This document shows, one piece after another, positions 1 to 8,441 of a stretch of DNA of 64,000 nucleotides (position 1 is its first letter; each line of letters begins with the position of its first letter). The position numbers were made by a program, and so were the translations under genes. Where the stretch lies: assembly GCF_000165505.1 (NCBI RefSeq), contig NC_014633.1, forward strand, positions 897,625 through 961,624, read 5' to 3'. The notes under the pieces were generated by a model, which had not been told where the DNA came from, made no database searches, and saw only the letters and a program-made list of their open reading frames with translations. This DNA comes from Ilyobacter polytropus DSM 2926. GTDB taxonomy: Bacteria > Fusobacteriota > Fusobacteriia > Fusobacteriales > Fusobacteriaceae.

Positions 1-184
1 CTGACCTCTAGAATACTATCTAGAATCCCTTGATCCTTTTTCTTTCTCTCAGTAGTTTTGTTATTCTGAAACTTATTAAAACCACTTCGAGAGACTTCTA
101 GGGCTCTACATATCTGAGATATAGAATGAACATTTCTGTGTATTTCAACGAAGATAAAGAGTTCCCTCTTAGTTATCTTTTTTT
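1..184 (-). CDS. IS3-family transposase OrfB, N-terminal fragment (window edge)
   Basis: In the -1 frame relative to OrfA the minus strand stays open from the OrfA stop to position 1. The predicted protein contains SISQICRALEVSRSGFNKF, the typical start of an IS3 OrfB (HTH_21 region before the DDE integrase core). A run of seven A residues (complement of 178-184) precedes the OrfA stop, the usual place for programmed -1 frameshifting that yields the OrfAB transposase. The DDE catalytic core would lie outside the window, so intactness cannot be judged. Family assignment is good; the frameshift mechanism is inferred from the family. Confidence 0.75.
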
Positions 185-466
185 CCTTGAGAATATGGCT
201 GTAGCCTTTTTTAAGATCTCTATATCCTCTTCTTTTTCCTTAAGTAGATTTTTCAACCTGATAATTTCTTTGTCTTGAGCGCTTAACTCCATGTCCTTCT
301 TAGGACCTCCAAAGTATTTCTTTTCCCAGGCAGCAACAGTATTAGTGGTAATACCGTATTCATTTGATAGCTCTACCTTTGTTTTTATTTTAAGGAAAGA
401 AAGCTCAGCGATTTGCTTCTGTTTCTCCTCTGAAAATCTTGCATATCTTCTTTTTTCTTCCATCAT
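173..466 (-). CDS. IS3-family transposase OrfA
   Basis: This small basic protein of about 97 residues carries a helix-turn-helix (residues about 15-50, including LSNEYGITTNTVAAWEKKY) and a C-terminal leucine-zipper-like heptad region (IIRLKNLLKEKEEDIEILKKA). Together they are the standard IS3 OrfA layout for binding the terminal repeats and for multimerising. The ATG at 466 is preferred over an upstream GTG at 472 because AGGAG lies five bases before it. The reading frame ends inside an A7 run that can shift ribosomes into OrfB. Nothing indicates decay in this part. Confidence 0.85.
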   Translation of the reverse strand: MMEEKRRYARFSEEKQKQIAELSFLKIKTKVELSNEYGITTNTVAAWEKKYFGGPKKDMELSAQDKEIIRLKNLLKEKEEDIEILKKATAIFSRKKR

Positions 467-494
467 AGCCACTCCTAAATATGTTTATTTTTTA

Positions 495-1541
495 TTATAT
501 ATTTTTGAGTGCTAAACTGTCTACTAAACCATCATAACACCACTTATGAGTTATCAAATCTTTAGACTTATTTTCTATCTCTAAAATTAATTTATCAATT
601 GTATCAAAGAATACATTTTCATCTTCTCCAATTTTCACAAGTTCACCTTTGAAACCTTTAACTGTATCTGCTCTGAAATCATGTGCCAACATTATCCCCG
701 GTATTCCCTGTGATGCAGAAATTCCAACTCCATGAACCCTTGTTCCTATAATTAAGTCAAACTTACCATAAATATCTATATAATCTTTAGAATCATATGA
801 ATAATTTATAATTTCATTCGGAAAGTCTTTCTTGAATTCAGGTAATTCATCAATATAATGAGCAACAAATTCTATTTCATATTTATCTTTATATCTCACT
901 AAAAATTCCCTATATAAAGACATTATGTATTCGTATGTTTCTGCCGAAACATTGTTATTTTTTACAGCTTTATTGGTAGCATACATTATACCTACCTTCT
1001 TTACTTCTTTTACTTCCCTTTCTTTTTTAGCAGATAAAAGTGCTGGACAAGGGATATATCTAGCATCTAAACCTTCTAACCCATTTTGTGTTGTATGATC
1101 TCTCACAGTTATGACTTTAGATTTTCTAAAAATTTCTCTTTCTAGGTCGCTAAAAGATTTATCTTCAAATTTAAATTCTCCACCTGTTCCTATCCCTAAA
1201 AATATTGCAGGGATATTATAATCTTTTGCATATTTATATAAGCTTTCCACTCTTCTACCTCTCCACTCTGGAGATCCAGCAAAAACAATTAAATCCGCAA
1301 ACGAAAGATCCATCCCGTCTTTTACAGAGTTATCCAAAAACTTTTCAATAACTTCCCCGCCCAATAATTTGTCTGTTGCTTTTACAACATCATATTTTCT
1401 GGCTCTTCTCGTCTGTGGATTCCTGTTGTAAATTACAGGATTAAAATCTCCAAAATATTCTTTCAGTAAATTTATAGCTCCCATTAATATAAATTCATCA
1501 CCTGGATTCCACTGTCTTGTTGTTGAAAATACTATGTTCAT
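495..1541 (-). CDS. Polysaccharide pyruvyl transferase family protein
   Basis: This protein of about 348 residues resembles the PS_pyruv_trans family (CsaB/WcaK-like), which adds ketal-linked pyruvate from phosphoenolpyruvate to surface polysaccharide sugars. Visible family features are the N-terminal NPGDEFILMGAINLL segment, the FLGIGTGG region and the C-terminal TRVHGVGISASQGIPGIML stretch. I placed the start at the ATG at 1541 because GGAGGGG lies nine bases upstream; the longer frame from 1580 has no ribosome site and overlaps the upstream gene. It is the last gene of a minus-strand envelope operon with the GT9 and kinase genes. Its final codons abut the IS3 element, so the last ten or so residues may derive from the IS end. 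The acceptor sugar is unknown. Confidence 0.82.
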   Translation of the reverse strand: MNIVFSTTRQWNPGDEFILMGAINLLKEYFGDFNPVIYNRNPQTRRARKYDVVKATDKLLGGEVIEKFLDNSVKDGMDLSFADLIVFAGSPEWRGRRVESLYKYAKDYNIPAIFLGIGTGGEFKFEDKSFSDLEREIFRKSKVITVRDHTTQNGLEGLDARYIPCPALLSAKKEREVKEVKKVGIMYATNKAVKNNNVSAETYEYIMSLYREFLVRYKDKYEIEFVAHYIDELPEFKKDFPNEIINYSYDSKDYIDIYGKFDLIIGTRVHGVGISASQGIPGIMLAHDFRADTVKGFKGELVKIGEDENVFFDTIDKLILEIENKSKDLITHKWCYDGLVDSLALKNI

Positions 1542-1563
1542 AATTTTAAACCCCTCCAAAATT

Positions 1564-2637
1564 TTATATTTTAAATTCAAATCTGTTTATATCTGCCTCT
1601 TCACCCTCTATAAAATTGGGATCAGAATAAATTATACTTACCTTGTCTGAATTCGGACCCCACACTAGACTGTTGTGTTCTCTGGTTCCTTCATCACTTC
1701 TATACACAGTGATCATATTCTTATCTAGTGCAACGCCTAGATGAACTATTGAGGTATCCGTTGTAATTATAAGATCTGAATATTTTAGGATAGCCGCCGA
1801 GTCCATTATATCTATTGCCTCCTCACAAAGGTAAACTCTTTCGCCAAGTTCTTTTACAAATATTTCTATCTCTTTTTTCTTATCTGGTGAAAAAATAAAA
1901 GTTAATGCACTTTCCGAATCACTCAAAACTTTTCTTCCTATTTCCAGTATTTTTTCTGTATTAAAGGTCCTATACTTACTGGCTCCATATGGATTTAATG
2001 CCACTAATTTTTTTTGTGGTATATTTTTTCTGAAGTTTTCCCCCATTTTATCTTGTTCAATCGTAAGATAAATATCATAAGATATATCTGCATTATTTAT
2101 ATTAAATAATTCCAAAACTTTAGAATATCTATTTGTTATATGTTTTTTTTCCTCCTTGTAATCGAGGCTTACATCGAAAATATTCCAGCCATTTTTATTT
2201 ATGCCTATATTTTGTTTGGCTCCACAGAGACTAATAAACATCATTTGTTTTACTCTAAGGATTTCAGAAAAATCTATCAAAAGGTCATAGTTCTCTTCTT
2301 TTATTTTCTTAGCCAGACTCTTAATTTTTTTACTATTCTTATCATATTCATATATTTTATCCACATTAGGATTATTCTCTATTACTTGTCTATTGGCACC
2401 ACGAGCGACTACACCGATTTCAATATCAGGGTATACTTTTTTTATTTCTCGAAACATAAAAGTATTAATGATCATATCCCCTATTTTCCCATCATATCTC
2501 AAAAACAATATTTTCTTTACTTTATCCATATCTATATTTTCAATTTTATTGTCCTTACGATCCCAAAAATATCTTCCTATGGCCAGTCTTTTAGGCCTAA
2601 ACCAATCTTGTAAAACTCGATTAATTTTACTTAACAT
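1564..2637 (-). CDS. Glycosyltransferase family 9 (heptosyltransferase-like)
   Basis: A protein of about 357 residues with the GT9/WaaF-like two-domain GT-B layout. The N-terminal Rossmann part begins KKILFLRYDGKIGDMIINTFMFREIKK. The C-terminal nucleotide-sugar domain includes LNPYGASKYRTF and the TTDTSIVHLGVALDKN loop that resembles the family's donor-binding motif. GT9 enzymes add heptose, usually from ADP-heptose, to the inner core of lipopolysaccharide at the cytoplasmic face. An ATG at 2637 with AGGGG about seven bases upstream is preferred to the TTG two codons earlier. It lies between a WaaY-like kinase and a pyruvyl transferase, consistent with core or O-antigen synthesis. Sugar specificity is not determinable. 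Confidence 0.85.
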   Translation of the reverse strand: MLSKINRVLQDWFRPKRLAIGRYFWDRKDNKIENIDMDKVKKILFLRYDGKIGDMIINTFMFREIKKVYPDIEIGVVARGANRQVIENNPNVDKIYEYDKNSKKIKSLAKKIKEENYDLLIDFSEILRVKQMMFISLCGAKQNIGINKNGWNIFDVSLDYKEEKKHITNRYSKVLELFNINNADISYDIYLTIEQDKMGENFRKNIPQKKLVALNPYGASKYRTFNTEKILEIGRKVLSDSESALTFIFSPDKKKEIEIFVKELGERVYLCEEAIDIMDSAAILKYSDLIITTDTSIVHLGVALDKNMITVYRSDEGTREHNSLVWGPNSDKVSIIYSDPNFIEGEEADINRFEFKI

Positions 2638-2687
2638 AATCAACCCCTAATAATTTAAATATTAATAAATATAGTTACTCTCTAAAC

Positions 2688-3209
2688 TTATTCTTCTTCA
2701 ATAAGGTTTATTACATAACGGTACCACTTATCATTTTTTAAAGTTTTTTTCAGCCTTCTTAAAGCTTCATTTTTATCTCTCTTTAGAAGTTTTTCTTTTC
2801 TGTAGTCTTCTAAATCTATTGCAAATATTTCGCCATCTGAAAAAATAAAGTTGCTTGTATTAAAATCTCCAAAATATATATTTGAATTCAGTATTCTTAC
2901 AATTATATTTAGAAACTCCTTTACAACCTCATCATCATAGCCATTTTCATCAAAATATTTAGATAATATAACACCCTCAATCTTTTTTGTAATGACCTCA
3001 TACTTATTTGAAGATACGATTTGAGGCACTTTTACTCCTATTTTCCTTAATTCTTCTGAGATATATCTAAAATTTTCTCCAGGATATCTTCTAAATCGTA
3101 AAAAGAATTTTAATCTATTTTCAAATTTAGGATAAAATCTTTTTACGAAAACATTTTTTTCCGTATCAAAAAAAACTTTACACCTTTTATGGTCAACAAT
3201 TATTTCCAT
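2688..3209 (-). CDS. Lipopolysaccharide core kinase-like protein (WaaY/RfaY type)
   Basis: A 173-residue protein that looks like a compact eukaryotic-like kinase fold. The catalytic loop is visible as IYFGDFNTSNFIF (residues about 112-124; the usual HGD is FGD here), followed by the metal-binding IDLEDY. RfaY/WaaY enzymes phosphorylate heptose II of the lipopolysaccharide core at the cytoplasmic membrane face. The length is shorter than E. coli WaaY (about 230 residues), and the N-lobe is reduced. It is the first gene of the minus-strand operon with GT9 and pyruvyl transferase genes 45 bases downstream. The His-to-Phe change in the HGD loop leaves activity uncertain; the fold assignment is an inference. 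Confidence 0.72.
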   Translation of the reverse strand: MEIIVDHKRCKVFFDTEKNVFVKRFYPKFENRLKFFLRFRRYPGENFRYISEELRKIGVKVPQIVSSNKYEVITKKIEGVILSKYFDENGYDDEVVKEFLNIIVRILNSNIYFGDFNTSNFIFSDGEIFAIDLEDYRKEKLLKRDKNEALRRLKKTLKNDKWYRYVINLIEEE

Positions 3210-3466
3210 TTTTTACCTCTCAAAGTTTTTTATTTCAAGTGGTGCACTTTATTTGATGATATAGCATTTTTATAAAAATTCTTACTTTATATATATTATC
3301 ATAAAAACCTCTCTTTTTTAAAATTTATTTGTTATTTTCAGTCTACTATAAAGTATAGTATTTTATAAAATTTACTCAAAAGGAAAATATCTTCATTTAT
3401 TTGAACTTTTAAAGAAAATAAACTATAATTTATATTGATAGAATCTATATGTTTTGGAGGCAACTT

Positions 3467-4576
3467 ATGTCTAAAAAAGAAAGTTTTTTTGGAAGTATTT
3501 TTAAAAACAAAAGAAATGACGAGGCAAATGAGGTAGATATTCTAAACAGCATCATCGAAGAGAGAAACCAGATCATAAATCAGATGAAGGAAGAACTCAT
3601 TGAGGAGAAAAAAAAAGTAGGGATCGATTTAAAGCAGCTTGAAATCTATGAAAAGAACCTAAAAAACAAGGACAAGAAAAACCTTGAACTTTCAAATCAT
3701 ATCCTAGATTTAAAAAATTCCAAGGTTGAACTTGAGAAAAATTTAGAGAATTTAAAAAATAACCACGAAAAATCATCTCTAGAACTTAAATATCTTAGGG
3801 AAGAGAATCATGAAATAAAAACCAAATACTTGCAGCTTTCAGAAACATACAGACTTATAGAGGGAGAAAATCAAAACCTAAAACTTTCCAAGGAGGAAGT
3901 TAAAAACCAGCTAGAAGAAAAGATAAACCGTTTAAACGAATTGAAAGACGAAGGAAATCAGATGCAGATCCTAGGAGATTCATTTATATCCAAGGATGAG
4001 CTAGAAGAAATGAGACTCAAAATTGACTCTTTAAACAAGTTGTGCGGTGAACAGAGAGACAAAATAAATGCTTTGGATTCTGAACTCTTGAACAAGGAAT
4101 CTATGGTGGAGGATTTTAGGGAAAGGTTGGCCAAGGCCCTCAGTCCAAAATCTGATAAAATCAGATACAAACTGCCTATAGAGGAGCTTTTTTCTGCCTC
4201 AAAATTTTCAGAGATTAAAACTGCCCTTGCCGAGATGAACTTTTCTTTAGTAAGAGAGCTCAAAGAAAAATCTCTTGTTGAAATTTTGGGAGAGGGGATC
4301 AAGAATATAGAAACAGCCTCAAAAGTTCTTGAAGATTATTTTTCAGGAAAAACAAGTTGGGAAATAAAAACATACCTCTATAAGGGAGATAAACTCTCAA
4401 AGATTTTCAGCCGTCAGAGAAAACTTTTGAATTATTTCAGTGATAACTATATGGAATTTGCCTCCGACCTTGATAATTTTGAATTTGATATCCTACTTCA
4501 GGAAGGATTCTCAGCCAATCATGTGGAAAAATTTAGAGATATACTTGATGAATATAATAAACAGAGAAGAATATAG
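3467..4576 (+). CDS. Coiled-coil protein of unknown function
   Basis: I do not recognise this 369-residue protein. Residues about 20-225 are almost entirely charged heptad-like sequence (many E, K, L and N) and should form a long coiled coil. The last 140 residues are a more globular domain with DYFSGKTSWEIKTYLYKGDKLSKIF and a predicted helical end. There is no signal peptide or membrane segment, so a cytoplasmic scaffold or cytoskeleton-like role is possible but unproven. The ATG at 3467 has GGAGG six bases upstream, which decides against the in-frame ATG at 3449. It stands alone, divergent from the polysaccharide operon and followed by its own terminator. Confidence 0.75.
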   Translation: MSKKESFFGSIFKNKRNDEANEVDILNSIIEERNQIINQMKEELIEEKKKVGIDLKQLEIYEKNLKNKDKKNLELSNHILDLKNSKVELEKNLENLKNNHEKSSLELKYLREENHEIKTKYLQLSETYRLIEGENQNLKLSKEEVKNQLEEKINRLNELKDEGNQMQILGDSFISKDELEEMRLKIDSLNKLCGEQRDKINALDSELLNKESMVEDFRERLAKALSPKSDKIRYKLPIEELFSASKFSEIKTALAEMNFSLVRELKEKSLVEILGEGIKNIETASKVLEDYFSGKTSWEIKTYLYKGDKLSKIFSRQRKLLNYFSDNYMEFASDLDNFEFDILLQEGFSANHVEKFRDILDEYNKQRRI

Positions 4577-4577
4577 A

Positions 4578-4621
4578 AAAAGAAGCTCTTGGAAATAAAT
4601 ATCCTGTGAGCTTCTTTTTAT
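4578..4621 (+). terminator. Rho-independent terminator after the coiled-coil gene
   Basis: AAAGAAGCTC at 4578-4588 pairs with GAGCTTCTTT at 4608-4617 and is followed by a T-rich tail, immediately after the stop codon of the coiled-coil gene. Confidence 0.8.
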
Positions 4622-5112
4622 TTAAAATAAATTGATGAATTTATTCTAAGATCAGAGTCAAAAGATTTTGTCACGAATGAAAACCAATAAAAGGCAAAAA
4701 AATTAACACGAATAAGGATAAAACCTTTTGGCCACAGAGACCACAGAGAAAAAGAGAAAGAGTTTCACAGAGTTAAAACCGAAACTATAAACACTCTCTT
4801 TTGCGAAAGGTTTTTTTATCCCTTTTCTTTTGCCATTGACAAAATCAGCGTTAAGAATAACCGCAGCGAAATCCTTAGAAAAAATCGACTGTCTGAGCGT
4901 AGCGAGTAGCCAAAAAATAACGAGTTATACGAGTATATTTTCTGGTTCTCAGAAACTTGTTTTCTGAGTCTCATTACTCTTCTTGGATTTTCAAGGTTAT
5001 TTAGCTGATTTTTCACAGGCTTGAACTTTTGGTTATGCCCTGACCGAAGGGAGGAAACACTCTTGGGGTGCTTTTCTTTCAAGAGAAAAGTAACGAATCC
5101 CAATAAATTCAA
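4622..5112. other. Gene-free stretch with repeat-like debris
   Basis: This region differs in texture from its surroundings. It contains CACGAATGAA/CACGAATAAG echoes (4673 and 4709), purine-rich CACAGAGACCACAGAG (4735-4750), the GC-rich near-palindrome GAGCGTAGCGAG (4896-4907), and a stretch rich in short inverted repeats toward 5110. A 98-codon frame on the minus strand (4816-5112) exists, but its low-complexity product and lack of a ribosome site argue against it. I regard it as non-coding, probably a decayed dispersed repeat. Confidence 0.45.
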
Positions 5113-5116
5113 TACT

Positions 5117-7090
5117 TTAATCTAGTGTCCTTAAAAGTGCATCATAAAAAAGACTGTGTTGCTCCATCCCACGCCCTGAATAGATTGTCCCAAATAAATA
5201 TACTTCTTCAGTAACACTTTTAAAAAGTCTTTTCAACACTGCGTCTAAATCCAGTTTTTCCATCTGAAGTTCATCCTCTCCTGTGAAGACTCTGCCTACA
5301 GGCCAGTCTTTATTTAAGGACCATAAGTTTTGAAATTCATTATAACTTTTAAGGGTATAGAGGGGATTTCTCACATCAGTAAGTATGAGTATTTTACTCT
5401 TTCTACCAGTTCCTATAAAACTCCCTGGAGTGGATAGGGACATGTAACCTCCTTCTAATTTAACCCCTATATCCTCTAAAGTAGGCGTCGTCTTAGCCCC
5501 CTCCCTTATAAATTTTATAAACTCATAATTTGCATCCTTTAGCATCTGAAAACTCTCCATCACCCTCACAAAGTCCTCTGATGAATCCATTAATTCCCTA
5601 CAGGCCTTTATATCCTTGGCATCGTCACTTCTGCCTACGAAATATTCTAGATACACCGACGTGAAAAACTGATTTATGGTCATTTCCCTGTCCAAGGATT
5701 CTACGAATTCAACCATGTTGTTGTATTCTTCTATTTTCTCCTTAGGTAGCCTTTTTAATAGCTGCTTGTCTTCTACCTTTTCCAGTCTGTAGTCTCTTTT
5801 AGACAGATAATCGGCTAAAAGGGCGGAACTTATGAGATCCATCTGCAGGACTATATTTATAAAGACCTTCATTTCATCATAATTTATTCTTATTTTGTCA
5901 AACCTGTAAAAAACCAAGGCAAAAATAATCAGAGCAAAAACATAGGGATTATCGGTAACCTTATCATTTTTGGAGGTATACAAGTATTTTATATCCATTT
6001 TCTCTGATATTCTGGAAAGTCCAAAATCCAAAGTCACATTATATCTCGGGGTAATTACTGATATTTCATTTCCGGGTACTCCCTGTTCCAAAAGTTCAGC
6101 CACAAGTCTTAGAACCTTCTTGTCCTCTTTACTTCTGAATTCATTGTCAAGATCTGTTTTTATAGCTGAATTTTCAGATATTTCTTCGGTGTCCAGCATG
6201 AGATTTTTTGAAAGAGCCTCTATAAATTCTCTAAATTTTTCTGCATTTTTATTTTCTTCCAGCCTTTCCTCCTGAAAATTTGGAAGTAATTCCTTTTCTA
6301 TATAATTTCTTGAAAACTGGTATATCCCATAAGGCCCATCAGTATTGTAATAAAGGATGCTTCCCTTTACCCACTTAGAAAGTTCAATTATAAAATCTCC
6401 CTGTGATATAGATATATTTTCTAGGTTGTCCACCACGAGATATTTTGTGTTATTTTGAAGATGTTCCAGGTATTTTCCATCTTTTAGAAGATAGTTAAAA
6501 TAAAGATAAATTGATACTGCGTTGTCTACAATCCCCTCTTCAAGTATTCTCTCGATATATCGGACTGTTATTTCGTTTATCTCTTTGTAAAATTCCAATT
6601 CTAGTTTTTCGTCTTCTGTCTTGCTCTTATATATCCTTTCACCAATTTTCTTATAACTTGTATTAGACAATGAGGCCCCTGTGATGTTTGACAAAAGTTT
6701 CCTAGATATTTCCTCATCGCTGCTTATGATTCCCTTTAAGTAATCTTTTTTTCTGTAAAATTCCACTGTCTTGGACATCAAGCTTTGCGAGGCTTCATAG
6801 TGCATAAAAACAGGTTCAATCTCATGTTTTTTTACAAGACTGCACTTGTCCAAAATCAATGGCCAGAATAGTTTTAATTCCCTCTGGATAAAACCAAAAT
6901 AAGAGAAAATTCTAAGCTGCGAGGTTACCTTATAATCAACATTTTTCATCCATTTTATTCTCTCTGTCCTATTGGCAACAAGAACAAGTATATCATTGGA
7001 GTTTATTCCGTCTGACAGCATACGGCAGTATCTTTTTATGGCATTTTTTGTTTTCCCACTTCCGGTTTCTCCTAAAATAACTCTTCTCAT
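5117..7090 (-). CDS. Divergent UvrD/Rep-like superfamily I helicase or ATPase
   Basis: A 657-residue cytoplasmic protein with Walker A GETGSGKT at residues 7-14 and an SF1-like motif Ia region (ILVLVANRTERIKWM). The motif II region is degenerate: VVDNLEN where DExQ would be expected. The C-terminal portion (VYLFGTIYSGRGMEQ) recalls motif VI of UvrD-like enzymes but lacks the TRA arginine. ATP binding is likely; helicase activity is uncertain because motif II lost the canonical DE pair. The ATG at 7090 follows a GGGTGATG-like ribosome site. It is preceded by a terminator, so it is probably transcribed alone on the minus strand. An AddB/RecB-family relationship is an alternative. Confidence 0.6.
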   Translation of the reverse strand: MRRVILGETGSGKTKNAIKRYCRMLSDGINSNDILVLVANRTERIKWMKNVDYKVTSQLRIFSYFGFIQRELKLFWPLILDKCSLVKKHEIEPVFMHYEASQSLMSKTVEFYRKKDYLKGIISSDEEISRKLLSNITGASLSNTSYKKIGERIYKSKTEDEKLELEFYKEINEITVRYIERILEEGIVDNAVSIYLYFNYLLKDGKYLEHLQNNTKYLVVDNLENISISQGDFIIELSKWVKGSILYYNTDGPYGIYQFSRNYIEKELLPNFQEERLEENKNAEKFREFIEALSKNLMLDTEEISENSAIKTDLDNEFRSKEDKKVLRLVAELLEQGVPGNEISVITPRYNVTLDFGLSRISEKMDIKYLYTSKNDKVTDNPYVFALIIFALVFYRFDKIRINYDEMKVFINIVLQMDLISSALLADYLSKRDYRLEKVEDKQLLKRLPKEKIEEYNNMVEFVESLDREMTINQFFTSVYLEYFVGRSDDAKDIKACRELMDSSEDFVRVMESFQMLKDANYEFIKFIREGAKTTPTLEDIGVKLEGGYMSLSTPGSFIGTGRKSKILILTDVRNPLYTLKSYNEFQNLWSLNKDWPVGRVFTGEDELQMEKLDLDAVLKRLFKSVTEEVYLFGTIYSGRGMEQHSLFYDALLRTLD

Positions 7091-7121
7091 AAAATCATCA
7101 CCCTAACCAATTTTACACGGG

Positions 7122-7159
7122 AAATAAAAAAAAGAAAACCTCTTTATAAGGTTTTCTTT
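7122..7159 (-). terminator. Rho-independent terminator of the paralogous membrane-protein pair
   Basis: Read on the minus strand, AAGAAAACC pairs with GGTTTTCTT (7132-7140 and 7150-7158) and is followed by seven U residues, just downstream of the 7187-7735 gene. Confidence 0.85.
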
Positions 7160-7186
7160 ATCTAGCTTTCATTAACTCCTCTGAAT

Positions 7187-7735
7187 TTAGCTTATCTCCT
7201 CTAGGTCCGCAAAAATTCCTCCTAGTATAAAATAACTTAAACTTATAAGGAAAATAGATATTACTATTCCTATGAGGCTCAGAGCCATTAAAACTGCTGT
7301 CAGTATGCAATTGGTGTATAGGGGAAGGTCTTTTAATTTTACCAGCAATTCCAAAGGGGCATCTAGCCTCTTTAAAGAAACTGCATAAATTACCAAGAGA
7401 ATAAGATCTGCAACTCCAAAGGCTAGCTGAAACCAGAAAAGCTGCATAGGATAAGATTTTGCCAAAATCATTCCACCATGACCTGCAATGGTGAGACATA
7501 TCATCAGATTTATTATTTTATTCATTTTAAAACTGTGAAGTTTATTATTTAGCTCTTCCTTAAATCTCAGCATTATAAAAGTGAAAATTAAAACAGAAAT
7601 AAATGTCCCCATTGTTATGAACCAGAAAGGAGGTCTCTGAGATTCTTTGGTGATCTGAAGAGACTGGAGAACAAGGTTATACCCTCCATAAAAAAAGCAT
7701 ATTTGCTTCATCACGTTAAGAGATACCTCTTTCAT
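7187..7735 (-). CDS. Four-helix membrane protein, paralogue 1
   Basis: An integral membrane protein of about 182 residues and unknown function with four predicted transmembrane segments (about residues 38-56, 75-95, 102-122 and 147-175). It is clearly a paralogue of the next gene upstream: both share FMKEV/ISLEAMK-like starts, the RFKEELN(N/K)(K/R)L segment after helix 1, the KxLDAPLE loop and the end FLISLSYFILG.IF. The ATG at 7735 is chosen because AAGGTG precedes it at a proper distance; the earlier GTG at 7744 is too close to that site. The pair forms a short minus-strand operon ending in a terminator. No functional motif is visible. Confidence 0.75.
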   Translation of the reverse strand: MKEVSLNVMKQICFFYGGYNLVLQSLQITKESQRPPFWFITMGTFISVLIFTFIMLRFKEELNNKLHSFKMNKIINLMICLTIAGHGGMILAKSYPMQLFWFQLAFGVADLILLVIYAVSLKRLDAPLELLVKLKDLPLYTNCILTAVLMALSLIGIVISIFLISLSYFILGGIFADLEEIS

Positions 7736-7763
7736 AAAAATCACACCTTTATAATAGAGTTTT

Positions 7764-8315
7764 TTACTCCTTGGCCTCTTCTAGATAACTCATCTCCATA
7801 AAAATATTTCCAAGAATAAAATAACTGAGACTAATAAGGAATACTGCAAAAATAATTCCCACTATGGTAAATATCATAAATACTGCAACTAGGATGCAGT
7901 TACTATAAAGTTTCAGGCTTTTTACTTTCTCAAGTTTCTCAAGGGGAGCATCCAAATTTTTCAAAAAAAGAGCATAAATAACGTCTAAAACTATACCCCC
8001 TATACCCAGGAAAAGCTGCATATAGACAACACTTTGGGGATAGGCTCTTCCCAATAGTGATGTGGCATATCCGGCAATAGACAGATATATCATTATTATT
8101 ATTACCCTGTCCATCTTTACACTATTCAGCCGTTTGTTCAATTCTTCTTTAAATCTCATCATTATAAATATAAATACGACCACTGAGAAAAAAGAGATAA
8201 GTATAACTAACCACGTGGGAGTTTTTTCAGGAGATATGCTAAACTGAGTCACGAGGCTAAACATACCATAAAAATAACATATAGCTTTCATTGCCTCTAA
8301 AGAAATCATATTCAT
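7764..8315 (-). CDS. Four-helix membrane protein, paralogue 2
   Basis: A 183-residue membrane protein that pairs with the downstream paralogue (28 bases apart). It has the same four-helix plan, the RFKEELNKRLNSVKMDRV cytoplasmic-looking loop, the LKNLDAPLEKL loop and a FLISLSYFILGNIF ending. A GGAGGGG ribosome site lies five bases before the ATG at 8315. The two proteins are similar enough to indicate tandem duplication and may form a heteromer, but this is inference. No transport or catalytic signature is recognisable. Confidence 0.78.
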   Translation of the reverse strand: MNMISLEAMKAICYFYGMFSLVTQFSISPEKTPTWLVILISFFSVVVFIFIMMRFKEELNKRLNSVKMDRVIIIMIYLSIAGYATSLLGRAYPQSVVYMQLFLGIGGIVLDVIYALFLKNLDAPLEKLEKVKSLKLYSNCILVAVFMIFTIVGIIFAVFLISLSYFILGNIFMEMSYLEEAKE

Positions 8316-8441
8316 AAATACCCCTCCAATATTTCTCTCTACAACTACTTTACTTTAATAAATTGCATAGACCTTTTATTTTATTGATTTTTTAAGAAGA
8401 TTGAAGTAATATAGGCATTAGGAAGATTATGAGGTGATTTT

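Larger units (their letters stand above)
1..515 (-). mobile_element. IS3-family insertion sequence, one end
   Basis: OrfA and the beginning of OrfB of an IS3-family transposase lie on the minus strand and run off the left edge of the window. The element must begin to the right of the OrfA start, between about 470 and 520, but I cannot fix its terminal inverted repeat because the other end is outside the window. The bases around 500-525 encode the last residues of the neighbouring pyruvyl transferase gene, so the IS end may lie inside that gene. Confidence 0.7.

Noticed and set aside
4816..5112. 98-residue minus-strand protein
   Set aside because: No ribosome site, low-complexity composition, and location in repeat-like debris argue against a gene.
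7158..7499. 113-residue minus-strand frame
   Set aside because: Overlaps the membrane paralogue in another frame and has no ribosome site.
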